Source of the DNA: Bimuria novae-zelandiae CBS 107.79
Lineage: Eukaryota; Ascomycota; Dothideomycetes; Pleosporales; Didymosphaeriaceae
Length of the DNA: 64,000 bases
NCBI GenBank assembly: GCA_010015655.1
Contig: ML976690.1
Location: 577,117-641,116 of the forward strand
Reading direction: 5' to 3'
The translations under genes were made by a program, and so were the position numbers. Below the pieces are notes generated by a model. It worked only from the letters and a program-made list of their open reading frames with translations. It searched no databases and was not told the origin of the DNA. Of this stretch, positions 31,682-43,384 are shown piece after piece; within the stretch, counting starts at the first letter, position 1; each line of letters begins with the position of its first letter.

Positions 31682-34627
31682 TCACGGCCGCACTTCGTAC
31701 GGAGACCGCGTCTGCGTAGGACTGAGATCGTCATTGCGAGGCAGGGGTGTCGCCTCGTGGGGTAGCTTCGGCCCATGATCAAGCTCATTGTCAGTGCCGT
31801 CTGTGCCAAAATCTGGCGCCTTGAAAAGAGGCATGTCTGCAGGCGTGTCGGCCGCTGAAGACTCCGCCTCATTGTCCTTGACGAGGGCGAAGTAACCCGG
31901 AGGGTTGTTGGGATCGTTCATGTTGGCAGTGAGTTTCGGTGGGCTCGCAGCATCGTAGTGTGCCGGTGGAGCGGGCGGGTTCGGCGATTTCGTAGCACCA
32001 GCGTCGTCCTTAGCAGGAGCATTCTCAGGCGCCATCTCCTTCGCAGATTTGTGTGGACCCAAGTCGACAGACTGTTCAGGCACCTCTCTTAGCGGTGCCT
32101 CTGGGTGATTTGGGCTCTTCAAGTGTTCGAATTCGATGAGTGAGGATCGTCGTAGCTGCTCGAGCTTCTCTTCTGGATTCTTGCACGCAAAATGAGTCAG
32201 CCACCATATGCTTGTCTTGAAAGACGCGCACGCTCAAATGCAGGTGCGTAATCAATGCAATGCTGTGGTAACTTGGGAAACAACAGATGCCGAAGGAGGC
32301 GGGTCGAAGCCTGGAGTGTGCGGATGGGCGTCAAGAAGTGTTGGATCGGTCAAAGATACTAGCGGCACTCCACGGTCGCTGACACCACTCCTAGGGTGCG
32401 GCTTAGGTAGAGACTGTAGTAGAGATAGCCTCGGAATGGACTTGGGCGGCATGCTTGCCGCTGTAATCAGAGTGGGCGGCGCTTTGGTGGGCTCTTCTTT
32501 CTTGGCGGGCGATTGAGTTCTGACCGGCGGAACGTTGACGGGCTGCGTTGAAACGGGCTGCGGAACAGGCCCGCTTTTATCTAGAGTGACAAAAGATGCA
32601 GGCATCACGCGAGACGGACGAAAATCCAAAGCGTTGACAGAGGAAAAGCCACATTGGGGACATACCCAATCTTGTTGATCCGGCACACCCTCTGCCTGGG
32701 GTAGCTCTCCTTGTTCGTCCCTTTCTTCGCCCCAAAACGTTGGTCGTGCGACAGCCGCTGGAGTGACCGGCAGACTCGGTCGTTCGACTGCAGAGGGGAA
32801 ATTGGTAAGTATGAGACTCTCGCGACGACCCGCGGTAGGCGACATAACCTCGGCAGGCGGCTGATTCATAATCTGAGGTTTTCCTCGCCGGGACTGCGAC
32901 TCTATAATTGCGCGCACGTAAGTCTCAATGCCGGGTACGCTGTCCCACGCATTAGCGTTGTTCTCCTGAAAGTCCTGCCACTGTTGGTCGGCAGTCTTTG
33001 GAGAAGAGACGCGTTCAGGGCTATGTCCAGGTGCTACTACTTCTTCAGACATCGCTTCTTCCTCATCGTAGTGCACCGTAGAAAACGGATGAGTTCCCGA
33101 AGATCCAAAAGCCGACGACGGGCTTATTGTAATCGTAGGCGTCGTTGGCTCGGGAGGAAGGTCTTCCACAAAGACACGCGTCGGTTTTGGTCGGTCACGC
33201 TCGCGCTCCCATGGGAAAATCGGTTTTGGCCGTTCTGCAGGTTTAGGCTTGTCTTCCGGTACCTGATACCACATGTCTTTCGGCGGCTCGGGGTATGCTT
33301 GGGGAGCTTTGAATAGCTCGTGGCTTTCGCTGAAGGTGTACTGTGCCGAAGGGAAGTTTTCAGCTTCCGGCTTCGACTCGGACGGTGGCTCGAATCTGAA
33401 AACATTAGCGGGTGCGCATGAGCTCTCCGTACTCACTCACCTAGTAGCGTCCCACTCCATCTGGGGTGCTGAGAACTTGCGTTGTTGCGAGGTCGGAGTA
33501 GGCTCTGTCAGACCTTGGTCAATATTCTCCACAGCTTCACCGGTCTCGGAAAAGGGCATTTCTGTGCTTGTGACAGGGGCCTCGGGCTTGGTTACAATCT
33601 CAGGGTCGGAAGTAATATGCTGGGTAGGTGCATCGCCAGAAGTGACACTCGTCTCACCATGCATATGTTGTCCTGTTCCCGTGCGAGATGTAGGAGCAGC
33701 CGAAGGTTGCTTTAGGTGCCTGTCATGCACAGCCCACCACCGAGCCAGCAGTTCGTTGTATACGCCATATCCGCCAGGGCCGTTGCGCCCAGTCTTCCAT
33801 GGCTTGTCTTTGCCAATGTAATGGACGGCACTAATGTCGCGTTTATAGTATCGGTACGCGGGCTCCCATTGATATTGTGCATTTGGCGTGGTGTTGTAGG
33901 TAAATCTTAAGCGGTGCCAATTGCGGTGTTCGAAGTACTGGTTCAGGAGGCCTTGGTCAGCGCCGTCGAAGCTGTCGCCAGTAGCGGCCATCGTTTGTAG
34001 TGCCCAGTACTCGCCCATGTCGGGAGTGAGTACCATTACACCCGTGTTGAAAGCATCTGGCCATCCGACATCTGGCGCGGCGGCAAACGGTGCTTCAATA
34101 TCGAAGAGCTCATCGAGCGCCCGCAATGCCACAACGTCCGCGTCCAAGTACACGATTTTGCGAAACCGAGTCTGGCGCCATAACGCTATCTTGGTAAACG
34201 CGTATAGAAGGTCAGGACGACCCATCAGATATAGGTTGGCGGGGTTTGGGTTTCGTATGCGATCCACGGGAATTACATAGTCGTATAGCGATTTCAGCTC
34301 AGTGATGGTATCGGCGGACAGCATGTCCAGCGTGACGAGAACGGCCAGCTTGTTCTTGGTACCGGCATCACGTAAAGAATGCGCAAGAACGGCGGCTCCT
34401 GTGCCCGGCATTAGCTGTGGCCACTCTTCACAGATGCACGAGAAGATCGCGTTTGAGACCTCAAAATCGCGAGTACCGTCCCATGAATACCTGTGAAGTA
34501 AGTCGGAAGAATCATACCTGGTAAATACGAATCGCTCATAAGAAGCTGCAAGGCAGTTAGCTCGCATGCTTTGTGCGACATAACACAGACTTACCGTGCA
34601 ATAGACATCCTCCAAAGGTCTTGCCAT
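31682..34627 (-). CDS. Glycogenin (GT8 self-glucosylating protein)
   Basis: Five exons on the minus strand: 34627-34595, 34545-34518, 34398-33441, 33395-32273 and 32179-31682, 879 residues, all in frame. The first three introns have good splice sites; the last (GTTACC...CAAG) is weaker. Exon 1-3 fusion gives MARPLEDVYCT, LLMSDSYLPG, AAVLAHSLRDAG, the canonical GT8 start. The DxD metal site is DAD at 106-108, DGADQG is at 165-170, a Tyr cluster (QYQWEPAYRYY, about 195-205) is where the self-glucosylated Tyr normally lies, and HYIGKDKPW is at 213-221. Glycogenin transfers glucose from UDP-glucose to itself to prime glycogen. The long disordered Pro/Ser-rich tail is usual in filamentous fungi, and EEKLEQLRRSSLIEFEHLK marks the conserved glycogen-synthase-binding type C-terminus before a further acidic extension. 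Confidence 0.9.
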
Positions 34628-35893
34628 GGTGTCGTCAGGTCAACGGGAGGCAAGCTCTGGAAAGCCGTCCCAAGCACAATAAGGGTCAATCAAGGGCAGA
34701 GGGGGCACGGTAACAGCGGGCAAGACCAAGCGCTGGAGGCGCGCGTGGTCGCTTCCCCGCAGCGAACGACGTATGAAGCCCTGCCAATCGTGGACGCAGT
34801 GGTACCGAGTCCAAGACAGAGCACGTGCAGCACCGGTAACGCTTAAGCAATGTCCATTTTGATCAGACTGGGAGCTGTACGAGGCGACAAGAGGTCGCCT
34901 GAAAGTCAATTGATGGTCAAGTCAAGAAAGGTTGAGGTGTCGCGAGGGTAAATAGCAGCTCTCCATCGCGTTCTGATGGGAGCTGGAGCTTGGGCCCACA
35001 GGGACAAACCCCGTTACCTCATGCAGCAGTAGCGCCATTGTAAGGGGGAAGGCGCGCCGTCTGACCCGCTTTCCTCCTGCTTTGCGTCATTTTGCGGACG
35101 ACTCCACAACGCATTTACACCATGCTTTCCCACCGAGCTTCAACACCCAGCGATGGAGTACACGATGCGCGCAAAACACTCGTTCTTCTACGACCGACGA
35201 AGGAACCTCCATTGTTTACGGAGATAAACACGACCAATGTCACGCCACTTCCTGCCGTTCTCGCTTGCAATAGTTCACAACGGTAGGGTTACCGTGCGTT
35301 TGTCAGCGTCCAATTTCCCAACGCAATGGATGCAACTATTGGCTTAGTATTTGTTTTGAACTTATCGTTTGGTAACTTCACGAGTTAATTAATCCAGGAC
35401 CTGGTTGCCCGTAGCACTACGTAGATCGTATTAGTGTAGGTAGCACAGAACAATCCTATCGTTTCGGCAAAGCAAAGCAAAAAACTAGCGTTAACAGTTG
35501 CTGGAGTGTGTTTTGTCCCGTGCACTGACATGAAAGTCGTACGAGGTCCCTATTAGGCCCGTCAGTAAAGCGTTTTGCGCTCTCCAAGCATTTGAATTGG
35601 TTGGTAGGATTGCAACTACGAAAAGAATGAAGAGGAAGGGAAGAGGAAGTGGAGACGGAAACATTCACTCGCGAATGCTAAACAACGAACGTGATTGGTT
35701 TAGTGTTAGCGCACCACGTTTCTCCGAGATAAGCGAGGCGCTAAGACCAACCCTGAAGATCTATGACACCATGCATTCCAATACCGCATGCGAACCTTCA
35801 CAGGCACCATTGAAATGTCATTGGCCTTTTCATCCTCATATGTTTATCTCCAACACAAACCCTAATGCTTGATCATTTCCCATTCGCATAACG
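34628..35893. promoter_or_regulatory. Divergent intergenic region, glycogenin / photolyase
   Basis: The 1.27-kb spacer between the two start codons has normal composition. Open frames in it have no recognisable domains. It must hold both promoters. I found no motif that I could call a light-response element with confidence. Confidence 0.45.
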
Positions 35894-37837
35894 ATGCCGC
35901 AGCCACGAGTAATATATTGGTTCCGCACTGACCTTCGTCTCCACGATTCGCCAGCTCTAAAAGCAGCTTTAGATCTAAAGCCAGAATTTCTATATCCTAT
36001 ATGGACTTGGGACCCTCATTATGTGTACCACACGCGTGTCGGGTCGAACCGCTGGCAATATCTTTCGGACTGTCAAAAAGATCTTTCCACCTCCATCGCA
36101 AGGCTGAACAAGAAATCGAAACTATTCGTCATCCGCGAAGCCCCTCAGACATTGTTTCCCAAGTTGTTTGAGGAGTGGAAAATCACCCATCTTATCTTCG
36201 AGAAAGACACAGACGCATATGCACGAGACAGGGATGATAAGGTGAAAGAGCTAGCGAAGCAGGCTGGGGTAGAGGTAATCACTAGATACGGGCGTACGTT
36301 GTACGATCCTGATGAGCTTGTCGAAAAGAACAACAACAAGCCCACGATGAGCATTACCCAAGTCCAAGCAGCAGATTCAAAGATCGGAAACATCCCGCGT
36401 CCAATACCCGCTCCAAAGTCCCTTCCAGACCCAGGGCCTACGAACCTCAGTTTCGCCCAGCAAAAGCCAGCAAGCAGTCCAGACATCAACGCCATCCAAC
36501 GTCACGCAGAGGAGAGATCCTACACCGCCCTTGCAGGCCCAAATGACGACTTCGCCGTCCCAACAATGGAAGAGCTAGGTCTCAAACCGGCCACAACGCC
36601 CCATCGTGGCGGCGAAACCATAGCTCTAGAAGTGCTCGCCGACATCATCGCAAACGAAGACTACACCGCGACCTTTGAGAAGCCCAAAACGGCACCTACC
36701 GCCTTCAACCCGCAGGCAACCACCCTCCTTTCCCCTCACCTTCACTTCGGCTCCCTCAGCTGCCGCGAATTCTACTGGCGCGTCCAAGACGTCGTCTCCG
36801 CATACAAAGGCAAAGCCTCACAGCCTCCCACCAGTCTCACCGGCCAACTCCTCTTCCGCGACATGTACTTCGGTGCCCAAGCTGCCCTCGGCTACGCCTT
36901 CGGCCAAACCTACAACAACTCACATTGCCGCTTCATACCGTGGCACCTCCCCTCAGAAATCGACACTTCCACTGGGCTCATCACAGGAAGCTACCTCGTC
37001 GATAACGCAGAAGCAGAAGAGCACTTCAAGCGATGGAAAGAGGGAAGGACGGGCTTCCCCTGGATCGACGCCCTGATGCGCCAGCTCAAAGCCGAAGGCT
37101 GGATCCACCACCTCGGCCGTCACGCGGTAGCCTGCTTCCTCACGCGCGGCGGATGCTACGTCGACTGGGAGCGGGGCGCGGAGGTCTTTGAAGATTATCT
37201 CATCGATCACGAAGCCGCTTGCAACATCGGGAACTGGCAGTGGCTCTCGTGCACGGCTTTTTTCGCGCAGTTCTATAGGTGTTACTCCCCTATAGCGTTT
37301 CCGCAGAAGTGGGATAAAGATGGCGATTTCGTGAGGAGGTATGTGCCTGAGCTAGAGCGGTTTGATAAGAAATATATTTATGAGCCGTGGAAGGCGCCGA
37401 TCGTGGATCAGAAGAAGTGGGGGTGTGTGGTTCGGGGCGATGGGACGATCAAAGAGGAAGGCAGGGTGAAGTTGTATCCGAAGCCAATGTTGGATTTTGC
37501 GAGGCAGAGGGAGGTTTGTATTCAAGGCATAAAGAATGCGTATTATATAGGCTTATATGGGAATGATCCGAAGGTCCTGGATGGGACGTGGAGGAAGCTG
37601 TTTGATGATGATGCGGAGGGGCCGACGGAGGGAACGAGCGGACCTCCGGGCGCTATGGTTGAGCACGAGGATGAGAATGCGGGGGTGGATAAAGTTGAGG
37701 AATATGCAACCCCGCGTAGTCTGAAGAGTGTGAAGAAGGAGAAGCAGACGGTTGAGAAAGGTAAAGGTAGGCACAAGAGGCAGGCTAGTCAGGGAACGCT
37801 AGATGGGATCGTGACGAGAAAGAAGAAGAAAGAGTAA
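35894..37837 (+). CDS. (6-4) photolyase / animal-type cryptochrome
   Basis: This is a single exon of 647 residues from ATG 35894. The photolyase domain (about 4-140) starts VIYWFRTDLRLHDSPAL; the FAD-binding domain spans about 290-560. Diagnostic segments are TTLLSPHLHFGSLSCREFYW, LLFRDMYFGAQAALGYAFG, WKEGRTGFPWIDALMRQL and GWIHHLGRHAVACFLTRGG. The last holds His 406 and His 410, the pair that in animal (6-4) photolyases acts in repair of (6-4) photoproducts. NIGNWQWLSCTAFF follows near the flavin. This supports the (6-4)/cryptochrome branch over CPD photolyase or cry-DASH; some fungal members also signal light. A basic, disordered tail of about 90 residues ends KGRHKRQASQGTLDGIVTRK, likely a nuclear signal. 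The gene looks intact. Confidence 0.93.
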   Translation: MPQPRVIYWFRTDLRLHDSPALKAALDLKPEFLYPIWTWDPHYVYHTRVGSNRWQYLSDCQKDLSTSIARLNKKSKLFVIREAPQTLFPKLFEEWKITHLIFEKDTDAYARDRDDKVKELAKQAGVEVITRYGRTLYDPDELVEKNNNKPTMSITQVQAADSKIGNIPRPIPAPKSLPDPGPTNLSFAQQKPASSPDINAIQRHAEERSYTALAGPNDDFAVPTMEELGLKPATTPHRGGETIALEVLADIIANEDYTATFEKPKTAPTAFNPQATTLLSPHLHFGSLSCREFYWRVQDVVSAYKGKASQPPTSLTGQLLFRDMYFGAQAALGYAFGQTYNNSHCRFIPWHLPSEIDTSTGLITGSYLVDNAEAEEHFKRWKEGRTGFPWIDALMRQLKAEGWIHHLGRHAVACFLTRGGCYVDWERGAEVFEDYLIDHEAACNIGNWQWLSCTAFFAQFYRCYSPIAFPQKWDKDGDFVRRYVPELERFDKKYIYEPWKAPIVDQKKWGCVVRGDGTIKEEGRVKLYPKPMLDFARQREVCIQGIKNAYYIGLYGNDPKVLDGTWRKLFDDDAEGPTEGTSGPPGAMVEHEDENAGVDKVEEYATPRSLKSVKKEKQTVEKGKGRHKRQASQGTLDGIVTRKKKKE

Positions 37838-38539
37838 GACGAATTCGCATAGGAAAGATGAAGTATGTGAGGTGAGTTGGCGGGAGTGGACTCGATGAGG
37901 TTGTGCTACGCTGATCGCAGTAAAGTATCGTGGAAACTTGCCGATGAGCAGAAACATCACCTCCATCCTGTATGTGACGGTATGAGCGTGACATCGGTGC
38001 GCCTTTCTGTTGCTGTATGTCGTGTGATCTGTTCTGATCGTTGGCGACTATGAAGGAGAAGCATGGGCGTAATACCTAGGTATTTGGCTTGCGCGCGCGA
38101 TGACGAATGAAGATAGAAAAATCTTATGAACGTAACTTTACCATTTTTGTAAAGGCAGAGTAAGGCCTGGCGTTTTAGCGTTGCGCATGCAGTTGATCTT
38201 ACCCCCCCCCCCCCCCCCCGGGCCTGGATGCCTGTTTCGCATGCAAAAGACGTGCAGAAAGCGAAACACGGTTTTACGCCCCATCCAGCAGCTGATTAGC
38301 GAGCATCCTTCCAGGCGAATGGGGCTGAGCAAGGTCGCGCTCCTCATGAAACGATCACTGTTCACTTTCTTCGCCGACCTTACACAAATCGGAGGCTGCG
38401 AGCATGTTATTATCATTCGAGAGATCCTCGGACGACTTCAGGATGCAGCTTTCGTACCGCGGGTTAGGCACTTTTGTGCTGTTATCATACATCGCAGGCA
38501 GCCTTGCCGCTGCAGACAACAGTACGAACAGCACAGAGG
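37838..38539. other. Intergenic region with a poly(C) tract
   Basis: This is the 3' region of the photolyase and the upstream region of a membrane-protein pseudogene. Composition is normal apart from an 18-base C run at 38202-38219. No gene is supported. Confidence 0.45.
38202..38219. repeat. Poly(C) tract of 18
   Basis: An uninterrupted run of 18 C is followed by GGG. Such tracts are rare, length-unstable and a common place for sequencing or assembly error. Confidence 0.85.
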
Positions 38540-41010
38540 ATGACTCCGGTCCATTCTCCATTCAGCGAAGGCTTCTCAAATAACATCTTCAGCGATCTTG
38601 AACCGTAAGTTGAATGCGGGTCCGCCTCAAGTCACGGACACTTCAACTAACAAGAACAGGATCATCGCGCTATTCGGCGAAAAATTCGCTAATCAATACT
38701 TAAGCGAAGCATACAGCCTCTGGGACTGCATCATCTTTGTTACGGCGCCTCTCGGAGTTATCTCTGCTATCGTGGCTGCTATCCGCGTCGCTGGGCCGGT
38801 GTGGATGTGGGCTGTGATCGGACGAGCACGAGAGAATCGATCCGGCGCCGAATTTGAGCTCATGTCGTCAACATCTCGCGATGTTGGTGAGCTCTGGAAC
38901 GGAGAGTCGATTGTACGGAGCTTAGGCCGGTCGAGTGTCGTGCAGTTGATCTTGATGCGGAGCGAAGTCCATGATCCTAAAACGTTTGGACTATACACGC
39001 TCCAGCCAGCATTGGCAGGAAACAAAATGAGCTGCCATGGTCAGTGCTCCGCTTGACTCGACGCACCCGACGTTCTGTACTAATGATTTCTCTGGTATTC
39101 AGATTATAACGGTCCGATGTGGCCAAAATCTACTGACAGCAAGCATTAGGACACACAAGAAGTAAATATCCAAAACTTCTTCTCGCACCATCAGCATCTT
39201 CCCGAGTACGAGAACAACCCGAACATTTCACTCAATCTGCACCATGGTACTGGACTGAAAGAATTGGTAGCTGCTGCCATTACCGGTGGCATTCTTCAGT
39301 TTGGGGTTGTGGTGTACGCAGAAGCGGTCACGTTCCATCCTGGACTCCGTAAGCGCATTCCACCTTACTCTGATGAAGTGCCTGATCTGGCTCTGGCGGG
39401 ATTCGTGCTTCTTGCAGCTGGGAATTTCATTTTAACGTTGTCATTGGCGATTGTATGCAACATCATCGAGACGAGTACTGCTGAAAGGGAGTGGCTGGTC
39501 AAGGAATACTCAAGGGCGACAGGCTCTAAGCTCCGGGTAATGTGGATTCAGCGCGAGCACTCGGTCGGAGACCAGCAGTTTGGCGCTGCTATACTCCTCG
39601 CTAAGCATGGTAAGGATACAGTTCTGACGTCAAGGCGCTCTGAAAGACTTGTGGATTGGAACAAACGAGATTAACAGATCCTTGAGGACACCTACAAGAA
39701 GTCAAGCATTTGAACACAGATCGCTCATGACCAGACAGAGTGGGCTACCTTTCTGAGCACGGGGGCCTCCTTGGTCGGATTCATTCTCCAGTTCCAGGGG
39801 TTCCGGTACGTCAATTGGTCTTGTTCACTTGTTCAGCTAGGGGCCATATTTGCAATGACGCTCCTCCGAGCGGTACTCCGGCGTGGACTTGTTGCACGCC
39901 CTCAGGCCCTGCCTGTTGCCCATGTCCAGCATGAAATCGACAAGCTTACCCACTATCTGATCTCCGAACCAGAATATTTTGGACAGCCCAGGGAACGCAC
40001 GCCAGAAGAGCATGCTTTCAACAGAAGCGAGCCTTGGACCATCACATTCGCCTACCATGGAGACCCTCGATACTGTCACGGTTTATGGCTCTTACCTTAT
40101 GAGATGGGTACTCCTACCCTCGCTTGATTGCTACTCACCTTTCTGAGAGTACTACACCTATCTGGGACTAGCATTGTTTGTGCCTGGGCACATATACCTT
40201 TTGTAGCTCCTAGATAGTACAACCTCAGTTCAATCCTTCAATCTTTTCCACTGCATACTGTCCACTCAGCGCTCTGCACACCGCGACAGATACAGACAAG
40301 AATCTTTACAGGGACAGACGTTGCACTGGGAAGAAGAATTTTACAAAGATCCTGTCCGCACTATGGTTCGGGAAACGAGCGACAATGAACAATAAGCTTA
40401 CAGCAACAAGATCCTATGTGTAAGGAACAGAATACAAAGTCTTACGAGATGGGAAGGCCCTATGGTTGTGTACGCTCAAGCAGTCGCAGAGGCAATCAAA
40501 TTGGTCTTGAACGCCTTTATCTTCGACGGCACTACATTCGTTTGGGTCCTCAATCTGCCAGCTCAAGGTGAAATCTTGCAATACAGGATTGTCATAGAAA
40601 GAGGTAATCGCCAGAGCTCAGTTACAGAAGGTGATTGGCAATGTTACGGTTTGGCTCCTGCGCTCGAATCACTGCTCTCTATGTGGCTGGCCCATGTGAA
40701 AGGACAAGGACGCTTGAAAGGTCAGCGAACAGAGGGGGTGGGATTACCATAACTGGCGAAAACCTGGCATCCGAGCCCATGAAACACTTTATACTGGGAC
40801 CAAAGCAAGCACGTCGCTTGAGAGACGATTTTACGAGGTGGTCCGGGAAGAATTTAGCCAAGGACAATACTCACGTCCTTGATGACGAAAAGTATGATCC
40901 AATTTTGCCCACTGGCAGCAAAGTGATGACGCTTGGTGTAAGAGATGCCCTGCAGTATGACCAGAGAAAAGGTAAGGCAAGGTTTTTTGTTCAGAGCAAC
41001 GATAGCTAGT
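38540..41010 (+). pseudogene. Multi-pass membrane protein of the fungal ankyrin-associated type, broken
   Basis: Exon 1 (38540-38604, MTPVHSPFSEGFSNNIFSDL) splices over a 55-nt intron to 38660, giving LEPIIALFGEKFANQYLSEA, then two hydrophobic segments and GAEFELMSSTSRDVGELWNG. A second intron (39040-39102, branch CTAAT) is clean. The same frame then continues through further hydrophobic segments (ITGGILQFGVVVYAEAV, VLLAAGNFILTLSLAIVCNI, GFILQFQGFRYVNW) to 40127, but it is cut by TAG 39147, TAA 39672 and TGA 39711. Related coding blocks persist at 40462-40740 (FVWVLNLPAQ, YRIVIERGN) and 40635-41009. Proteins with this layout are common in Pleosporales and often carry C-terminal ankyrin repeats, which are absent here where RIPped DNA begins. 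A 69-nt intron could hide two of the stops; the first remains. Confidence 0.6.
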
Positions 41011-41099
41011 GCTATTGCTGTCTTCAAAGGTTCGCAAGTACCTCGATACCAAGCAATTGATCAGGAATCTGTTGAAAAGTATCGTAAACATGAAGTTGA

Positions 41100-43384
41100 G
41101 TGCAAGTATCTACAATTATGTAGGCGGGAAGTCGCCTATATATGGCTAGCGTGCTCCTTCCGTATGCCGGGGAGCGCCTTCCCCAACAGTCCTCCCAGAC
41201 GAATAAGCATAAATATAATATACATAAATCATAAGCATGCTAGCCTTAAGTCTTTAAGTCCTTTAACTATTATAGTAGTTAATTTTATCCTTAAAGCCTT
41301 CCTAGTAGATATATCTATTAGTAAACTTACTAGCTAGATTATAATTAGCTAGTCTTTATAATATAGTCTTTTAGATCTATTAAGAACAGTAATAATAGCG
41401 CCTTAGTATAAATATTAGTAAGGTTATTTTAAAAATAATATACTTAACTTTATAAACTCTGTCTAAGTGCTTTTTATAAATAAAGTAGTAATATATAGTA
41501 ATATGCTTTAACTAGGCGCTAACCTTAGGGCCTTAAATATGTAATAGGGCGACTTAATTATTAACTAGTAGCTTAAAGTACTATAGTCTTTAATTAATAA
41601 TAAGTTAACTAGTAATAGTTAATATGCTAATTATGCATACTAGTTAGTTCGCTAATAGTAAGATAGGTCTACACAAGGTAGGCGACAGCGTAGGATGCAG
41701 CTATATACTTAGTTTTTATTATAGACTTAGCCACACAGCCTTGTCGCTTAGATAACTAGGCAATAGTGGAGCTATTAACCTTTATTATATAGCTAAAAAA
41801 TAATTTCGCGTTATTAGAATCTAAACTAAAAAACGTATTTATATATATAGTAACTATATTATCTATACTTACTAAAAGTTCTTTTAGCAGTAAGACTATT
41901 TTAATAGCATAACTATTAACTATACTTTTTATATAGTAAAGTATCTAGTATGTAAGTTAAAAGTACTATTTAAATAGATTAGTATTATAGGAGCCTAGCA
42001 TACTAATTATATATCAAAAATAAGTTAAAAGATAGTAGCGAAAAAAAATAATAAAACTAATAATAGATTAAAATAGTTTTTAGCAATCTTTATTACCTAG
42101 TTTATTAAATAGTATTTAATATAAAAAGCTATTAGGGTTAAGTAAAATCTTATAATTATTATATTTATTTATACTATAGTATTAGAGTATAGAGCGTGCG
42201 TAGGTCCGCTAGTAAAGGTAGATATAGTTAGTATTACTATTATAGTTACTATAGTTAAACTTAAGACTAAAGAGGATCTTAGGTTAGCTAAAATCCTTTA
42301 TATAAAAATAAGTAATAATTATTATTATAAAGAGAGTAATTACCTTATTTATACTAGCTATTAGCACGTTATTAACGTAAACAATAATTACAATATCTTT
42401 AGTATTTTTAAAGAAGATATAAGGGTTAAAGGCTACTAGTATAAATTCTTACTAATAAAACTATTTATATAGGGCGTTATACTATTCGCGACTAATCTAC
42501 TTAAGGCTATGAAATACTTTTAGAAGCTTAAAAATAAAACTACTAAGGTAGCTAATACTTAGTAAGTAGCGGGTATATATAGACTACTTTAGTAGGCTAT
42601 TAAGGTACGTAGCTTTAAAATTTATTTATTATAGCGTCTAGTCTATATATAGTGCTAACTATATAAGAAAACACAGGCTATTATAGCGTATAACTAGTAA
42701 GTATATATTTTAATAATTAATACTAGCCTACTAGGAGAATCTTTAGGTAATAAGTTATATTTTATATTTTATTACTTTACTATATATATCTTTCTTAATA
42801 TTAAATAATTAGTAAATAATAACTAATATAGCACCTAGCAATGGCTTTAATATATTTATAATTATATATGTGCTCCTAACCTTATAAGCATAAATTTTTT
42901 ATTAGACTAGTAGGCGCTAAAGTAGTGCGTTAGCATTATTTATAGCTTTATTATAAGTATATAGTATCTTATTACTAGTGGCAATTATAGTATAAGCTAT
43001 TATATATTCTGTTAATAAGTTATTTAGTAGGGCAAGTAAGATTAGTGCTAAAAAATTAGTAATTAGTATACTATTATTTTAAGCTTTTTAAGCCTTAAGT
43101 AAAGGTTTAATAATTCGCCTAGAGCAAGTACTTATAGTAAGGATGTTAGATATAGGTATATTATCGCGTGTCTAAGAGGACGCAGGGCCTCTACCATGCG
43201 GGTGTATAGTAGCGGGTTATTAACATCCTTAGTAAGAGGGGTTTTATGTGTTTTATAAGGTAGACCCGCCGTGCGAAGGGTCAATAATAGGCAGATCCGG
43301 TGCCATGTTAGACGCTATTCGTTAACAGGGTGTTGTAAACGGAGTCTAGTCCTCTACGCCTGCTAAGTTATATATAAGTTAGTA
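41100..43384. repeat. RIPped repeat of unknown type, left of the pogo insertion
   Basis: This is AT-rich, CpA/TpG-depleted DNA. Plus-strand frames show many TAG codons at positions where Gln (CAG) would be expected, suggesting former coding sequence, but I cannot name a family. The last 240 bp (about 43140-43380) is less RIPped and may be an LTR or flank. The element at 43385-45217 is inserted into it. Confidence 0.4.

Noticed and set aside
32711..33316. Plus-strand 201-codon frame opposite glycogenin
   Set aside because: It lies wholly within the antisense of glycogenin exon 4 and shows Arg/Phe/Ser-rich shadow composition.
43140..43380. Another solo LTR in the less RIPped strip
   Set aside because: Possible TG starts exist, but no CA end with a matching 5-bp duplication could be found.
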